Positions 63,450-64,000 of a stretch of 64,000 nucleotides of DNA are shown here, piece after piece; positions within the stretch are counted from its first letter, which is position 1, and each line of letters opens with the position of its first letter. The position numbers were made by a program, and so were the translations under genes. The stretch spans positions 62,001-126,000 of the forward strand of contig QPFY01000019.1 in the NCBI GenBank assembly GCA_003665825.1, written 5' to 3'. Source of the stretch: Microbotryum silenes-acaulis. Its lineage: Eukaryota > Basidiomycota > Microbotryomycetes > Microbotryales > Microbotryaceae. Below the pieces are notes generated by a model. The model was not told the origin of the DNA. It was given only the letters and a program-made list of their open reading frames with translations, and did no database searches.

Positions 63450-64000
63450 TTCCTCTTCCTCCGAATCCTCCTCATCCGGTTCCAACTCGCCCCAAATATC
63501 CTTCACGACGGGCACGCCTTGATCTTGCTGGTTCTGGTCCAAAACGCCATAGATGTCGCCATAGAGCGGTCGACCAAACTCGTTCAAAGGTGGTTTGCCC
63601 CATCCTCCAGGATGGAAACCCCAGGCCGCTCCCTCGGGTATCGGTGCGTTCAATCCCGGGATACGCAAGTTCGGGTACGACGGTGGTGGGCCGTACCTCT
63701 GCATCGAGATGAGCCAAGGGGGTGGTGCGAGCAGCGGAATCGACAGCGCTTCCTTCAGCGCATCCGAAAGATCTCCTGGCTTCTTCTCCTTCAGCTTTGT
63801 TTCATACTCTTTGCCTTCGTAATATCTGTCGTGACGAAGAGCACAAGGCTGGATCAGCTTCTCTCGTATCTCGCCCTCATGTCAGGATTGCCCCAGACTT
63901 GCCCCAGACTCACGTTTCACCGAACGCGGTCATGGGCGGTTTGGTCTGGAATTTGAAGAAGGCGTCGTGGAGTTTCTGGTAGTCGATGTCTATCTTGCCC
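62874..64000 (-). CDS. CUS1: Splicing factor SF3b subunit 2 (Cus1/SAP145), C-terminal part
   Basis: Two visible exons: from beyond the window to 63914, and 63825-62874. The first shows KIDIDYQKLHDAFFKFQTKP (end of DUF382). After an 88-nt intron the PSP domain follows: YYEGKEYETKLKEKKPGDLS, PPPWLISMQRYGPPPSYPNL and IPGLNAPIPEGAAWGFHPGG. Then an acidic stretch (EPDEEDSEEEEDEDED) and the C terminus ELEGLSESDLRQRYEESN and EDFSDFVGKEVAKRRK. The acceptor CACGACAG was chosen because it preserves the family sequence GETYYEGK. SF3B2 binds SF3B4 and the pre-mRNA upstream of the branch point in U2 snRNP (family knowledge). The 5' part is outside the window. Confidence 0.93.

Overview
The window is nuclear DNA of a filamentous or yeast-like basidiomycete fungus. 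I favour Pucciniomycotina or a relative, but that is inference from gene content and style. The evidence is: intron-rich genes with very short introns (mostly 45-100 nt, GT-AG with several GC-AG), a NOT1 scaffold, an F-ATP synthase subunit i/j, a Cas1p-type glycan O-acetyltransferase, and an unusually dense load of Ty1/copia, Ty3/gypsy, tyrosine-recombinase (DIRS/Ngaro-like) and CACTA/Tnp2-type transposons. There is no sign of operons or prokaryotic features.

Layout: 1-18.1 kb is a nested transposon graveyard. It holds one copia polyprotein whose frame is open to the left window edge, a 5'-truncated copia with a 438-bp LTR, a copia gag, head-to-head inverted LTRs carrying a 241-bp foldback MITE, a degenerate gypsy integrase split by a solo LTR with target-site duplication, a tRNA-like gene and two further copia fragments. 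18.1-29.1 kb is a gene island: a DUF4385-family gene (minus) divergent from the p23/Sba1 co-chaperone (plus), eIF5 (plus), an unrecognised SUMO-interacting-motif protein (minus) and a seven-helix membrane protein (minus). 29.1-33 kb is gene-free, purine-rich and repeated sequence. 33.1-38.2 kb is a decayed YR retrotransposon (gag, RT-RNase H, partial recombinase).

38.3-46.3 kb is a gypsy pol remnant cut in two by a 6,869-bp CACTA-like DNA transposon (39246-46114). That element has an 11-bp terminal inverted repeat, a 3-bp target duplication (TGC), palindromic subterminal repeats, a Tnp2-family transposase gene and a divergent three-exon accessory gene of unknown function. This accessory gene is the best candidate for something undescribed.

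46.7-64 kb is dense housekeeping sequence: ATP18 (minus, start codon split by an intron), RPT5/PSMC3 (plus), NOT1/CNOT1 (plus), CAS1 (plus) and the C-terminal part of SF3B2/CUS1 (minus, running off the right edge). These genes act in respiration, protein turnover, mRNA decay, glycan acetylation and splicing and are not a functional cluster. Gene models were assembled by eye from splice sites and reading phase; exon joins quoted below all keep frame.
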